From QALR01 sp900552255 (lineage in GTDB: Bacteria > Bacillota > Clostridia > Oscillospirales > CAG-272): 7,930 nucleotides of DNA. The notes beneath the pieces are model-generated. The model saw only the letters and a list, made by a program, of their open reading frames with translations. It did no database searches and was not told the DNA's origin. A program made the translations under genes and the position numbers. Position 1 is the first letter of the stretch. The number at the start of each line of letters is the position of its first letter. The DNA lies in the NCBI GenBank assembly GCA_048526005.1, contig DBFVEH010000024.1:1-7930 (forward strand), in the 5' to 3' direction. Of this stretch, positions 6,895 to 7,930 are shown in pieces.

Positions 6895-6934
6895 ATAATG
6901 ATATCATTATAACAGAAATCCACTTGCTTTGCAA
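6895..6934 (-). promoter_or_regulatory. GH13 promoter with overlapping palindromic operator
   Basis: On the - strand, TTGCAA (6934-6929) and a perfect TATAAT (6911-6906) are 17 bases apart. A perfect 16-bp palindrome, ATAATGATATCATTAT (6895-6910), covers five bases of the -10 and the predicted start near 6899. That is where a repressor would block RNA polymerase. The centre is A-T rich and lacks the central CG of LacI/CcpA-type sites, so a GntR-, MarR- or TetR-like regulator is more likely; none is encoded in the window. Confidence 0.75.
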
Positions 6935-6969
6935 GCTGTTGCTCGCATAACAGGTGGATTTTTTATTTT
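6916..6969. terminator. Branched hairpin with T-tract between small ORF and GH13 promoter
   Basis: AAATCCACTTG (6916-6926) pairs with CAGGTGGATTT (6951-6961), 11 bp with one G-U on the + strand. The 24-base interior can form shorter inner hairpins (GTT/AAC and a GCAAG-containing one). A strong T-tract, TTTTTTATTTT, follows on the + strand; on the - strand only TTTCTGTT follows. It starts right after the stop of the small ORF at 6963. It probably ends leftward transcription from that ORF weakly and blocks rightward antisense transcription strongly. The -35 of the GH13 promoter lies inside it. Confidence 0.6.
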
Positions 6970-7091
6970 ACAGCCTTTTCAAGAGATTTTAAAAGCGCAG
7001 CAAAACGCGGCGTTTCTCTGACAAAGTCCCCCGATTTGTTTTTCAATCCTTTTGCAGGCTCGTAAGGATGATTGCGAACATAATTCCGCAT
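6963..7091 (-). CDS. Possible small basic protein (42 residues)
   Basis: I do not recognise this product. The 42 residues are hydrophilic and strongly basic, with HPYEP, FVRETPRF and a C-terminal LLKSLEKAVK that could form an amphipathic helix; no membrane segment or Cys pair is seen. ATG 7091 has GGAG (7101-7098) six bases upstream, whereas the adjacent ATG at 7094 would be only three bases from it. The frame is open upstream to a TTG at 7163, but that stretch is the ygjV terminator read as codons, so I reject it. A hairpin follows the stop directly, which supports a real transcription unit. No clear promoter is visible behind the upstream terminator, so it would depend on read-through. Confidence 0.35.
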   Translation of the reverse strand: MRNYVRNHPYEPAKGLKNKSGDFVRETPRFAALLKSLEKAVK

Positions 7092-7125
7092 CATAGTCTC
7101 CGATCGATATTCCTGAAATTCACGG

Positions 7126-7180
7126 AAAAAAACAAAAACCGCAAAGTTGTATTTCAGCCCCAAAATACAACTTGCGGTTT
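7126..7180 (-). terminator. Intrinsic terminator of the YgjV-family gene
   Basis: AAATACAACTTGCGGTTT (7163-7180) pairs with the arm at 7136-7154 over about 17 bp with a single bulged base and an 8-base loop. On the - strand the stem is followed by TTTTTGTTTTTTT (7138-7126). It begins nine bases after the stop of the gene at 7189. This is a long, strong terminator for leftward transcription. Confidence 0.92.
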
Positions 7181-7188
7181 ATTTTATG

Positions 7189-7722
7189 TTACGTTTTATC
7201 AAAGCCGATTTTTCTGAATCGGACAAAGGAAACGATCACAGAGGTTATATTAAATACCTCGCAAAGGATCCCTCCGATCGAAGGGACCGGGATCAAAGCG
7301 TCATAAAGGAGCCATAGCGGTGAAATCACAAAAAGCTGCGACAGTCGGATGATTTTCCCATTTTTCATCCACATTGTAAAGGTTCCTGTCGCTTGTGCAA
7401 TAAAGACGAAGAGAACCAGCCACCAAGTCTCCTTCAAAAGAAAAATGGAAATCAAAGTCGCTGCTACGATATAAATCTCAAAAAGCACAACCGTCCAAAT
7501 CGACCGTGAAAGCTTAGATATCCGATAGACCGCCGCGCGGACAATATTAAACGCATTAAAGAGCAATCCTGCCCATGCGCCCATCAAAACGAACTGCAAA
7601 GAGAAAAATACTGCGCTCAGTCCCTGCCAAACAAAATAATTGCGGTTGGATTTACATTGATAAGAGATTATCGCGCAAAGCATACCGAAAATGCCAACGG
7701 CTTGAAGCATGAATTCTTTCAA
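7189..7722 (-). CDS. YgjV-family inner membrane protein
   Basis: A 177-residue multi-pass membrane protein that matches the pattern of the bacterial YgjV family, whose function is not established. Recognisable stretches are ISYQCKSNRNYF (19-30), QGLSAVFFSLQFVLMGAWAG (33-52), NIVRAAVYRISKLS (59-72), TFTMWMKNGKIIRLSQL (114-130), SPLWLLYD (134-141) and the C-terminal VSFVRFRKIGFD. About five or six hydrophobic segments are visible (near 6-20, 34-58, 76-95, 99-113, 130-143 and 150-167). The start is TTG at 7722, supported by AAGGAGA (7735-7729) six bases upstream; the first ATG, at codon 5 (7710), is too far from that site. The Shine-Dalgarno lies only about ten bases beyond the rRNA operon terminator with no promoter visible between, so expression may come from read-through of the rRNA transcript. 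Confidence 0.85.
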   Translation of the reverse strand: MKEFMLQAVGIFGMLCAIISYQCKSNRNYFVWQGLSAVFFSLQFVLMGAWAGLLFNAFNIVRAAVYRISKLSRSIWTVVLFEIYIVAATLISIFLLKETWWLVLFVFIAQATGTFTMWMKNGKIIRLSQLFVISPLWLLYDALIPVPSIGGILCEVFNITSVIVSFVRFRKIGFDKT

Positions 7723-7744
7723 AGCTTATCTCCTTCATCTTTGT

Positions 7745-7780
7745 GAGAAAAAGAAAAAAGCCGACTCTTCCGTCAGCTTT
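7745..7780 (-). terminator. rRNA operon terminator
   Basis: On the - strand AAAGCTGAC (7780-7772) pairs with GTCGGCTTT (7765-7757), with one G-U pair and a six-base loop GGAAGA. It is followed by TTTTTTCTTTTTCTC down to about 7745. It lies some 80 bases past the 23S 3' end and just before the ribosome binding site of the next gene. Confidence 0.9.
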
Positions 7781-7858
7781 CACCTTCACAAAGGATAACC
7801 AATGAAAAAACCAAATAAGAGAGAGCGAACGAGGTGCGAACTCGAAACCTCCAGAGGG

Positions 7859-7930
7859 AAGTTCAAGCCCTCGGTCTATTAGTATCGGTCAGCTGAACAC
7901 ATTACTGTGCTTACACCTCCGACCTATCAA
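7859..7930 (-). rRNA. 23S ribosomal RNA, 3' end (partial)
   Basis: The reverse complement of this stretch is the highly conserved 3' terminus of bacterial 23S rRNA, containing GGAGGTGTAAGCACAGTAAT, then TCAGCTGACCGATACTAATA, then GACCGAGGGCTTGAAC. The rest of the gene lies beyond the right edge. The exact mature end is uncertain by a few bases around 7857-7863. No 5S rRNA gene follows: 7781-7858 is a short spacer with no 5S-like sequence, and the operon terminator comes next. Confidence 0.95.

Noticed and set aside
7092..7163. TTG-initiated 66-residue version of the small ORF
   Set aside because: The first 20 or so codons are the stem and T-tract of the ygjV terminator read as protein.
1..7930. 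CRISPR array, insertion sequence or defence system
   Set aside because: No regularly spaced repeats, transposase, integrase or defence-type domains in any credible frame.

Overview
The window looks like a chromosomal segment of an uncultured Clostridia-type Firmicute (Bacillota). The support is strong AGGAGG-type ribosome binding sites, three sigma-A-type promoters with 17-bp spacers, compact intrinsic terminators with T-tracts, and the character of the proteins (HtpG without a C-terminal extension, a stand-alone CBS-pair protein, an intracellular GH13 enzyme, a YgjV-type membrane protein). No genus can be assigned from the sequence alone.

Layout. Bases 1-290 are very GC-rich (67.5% G+C over 1-240 by direct count, against 30% over 301-420). 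They hold no convincing protein but fold into a series of perfect hairpins, two with GNRA tetraloops, so I read them as the 3' part of an unassigned structured RNA on the + strand that begins outside the window. Two long hairpins (332-385) and AT-rich DNA follow, then a perfect consensus promoter (TTGACA-N17-TATAAT, 428-456). That promoter drives htpG (524-2425) and, 17 bases later, a sugar phosphate isomerase/epimerase-like TIM-barrel gene (2443-3381). The unit ends at a bidirectional terminator (3435-3474).

Everything after that is on the - strand. In transcription order from the right edge: the 3' end of a 23S rRNA gene (to about 7859), the rRNA operon terminator with no 5S gene before it, a YgjV-family membrane protein with a TTG start (7189-7722) and its terminator, a possible 42-residue basic protein (6963-7091), a GH13 alpha-glucosidase-like enzyme (5191-6756) with its own promoter and a perfect 16-bp palindrome over the -10 and start point, a seven-helix membrane protein of unknown function (4224-5027) with a terminator, and a CBS-domain-pair protein (3487-3948) with its own promoter.

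The proteins do not form one pathway. htpG and the isomerase gene are a probable two-gene transcript, the GH13 gene appears to be a locally regulated sugar-hydrolysis gene, and the rest are single housekeeping-type genes. I see no mobile element, CRISPR array or clear new multi-gene system. The features most worth a second look are the structured RNA at the left edge, the palindromic GH13 promoter/operator, the hairpin at the htpG transcription start, and the 23S gene that ends in a terminator without a 5S gene.
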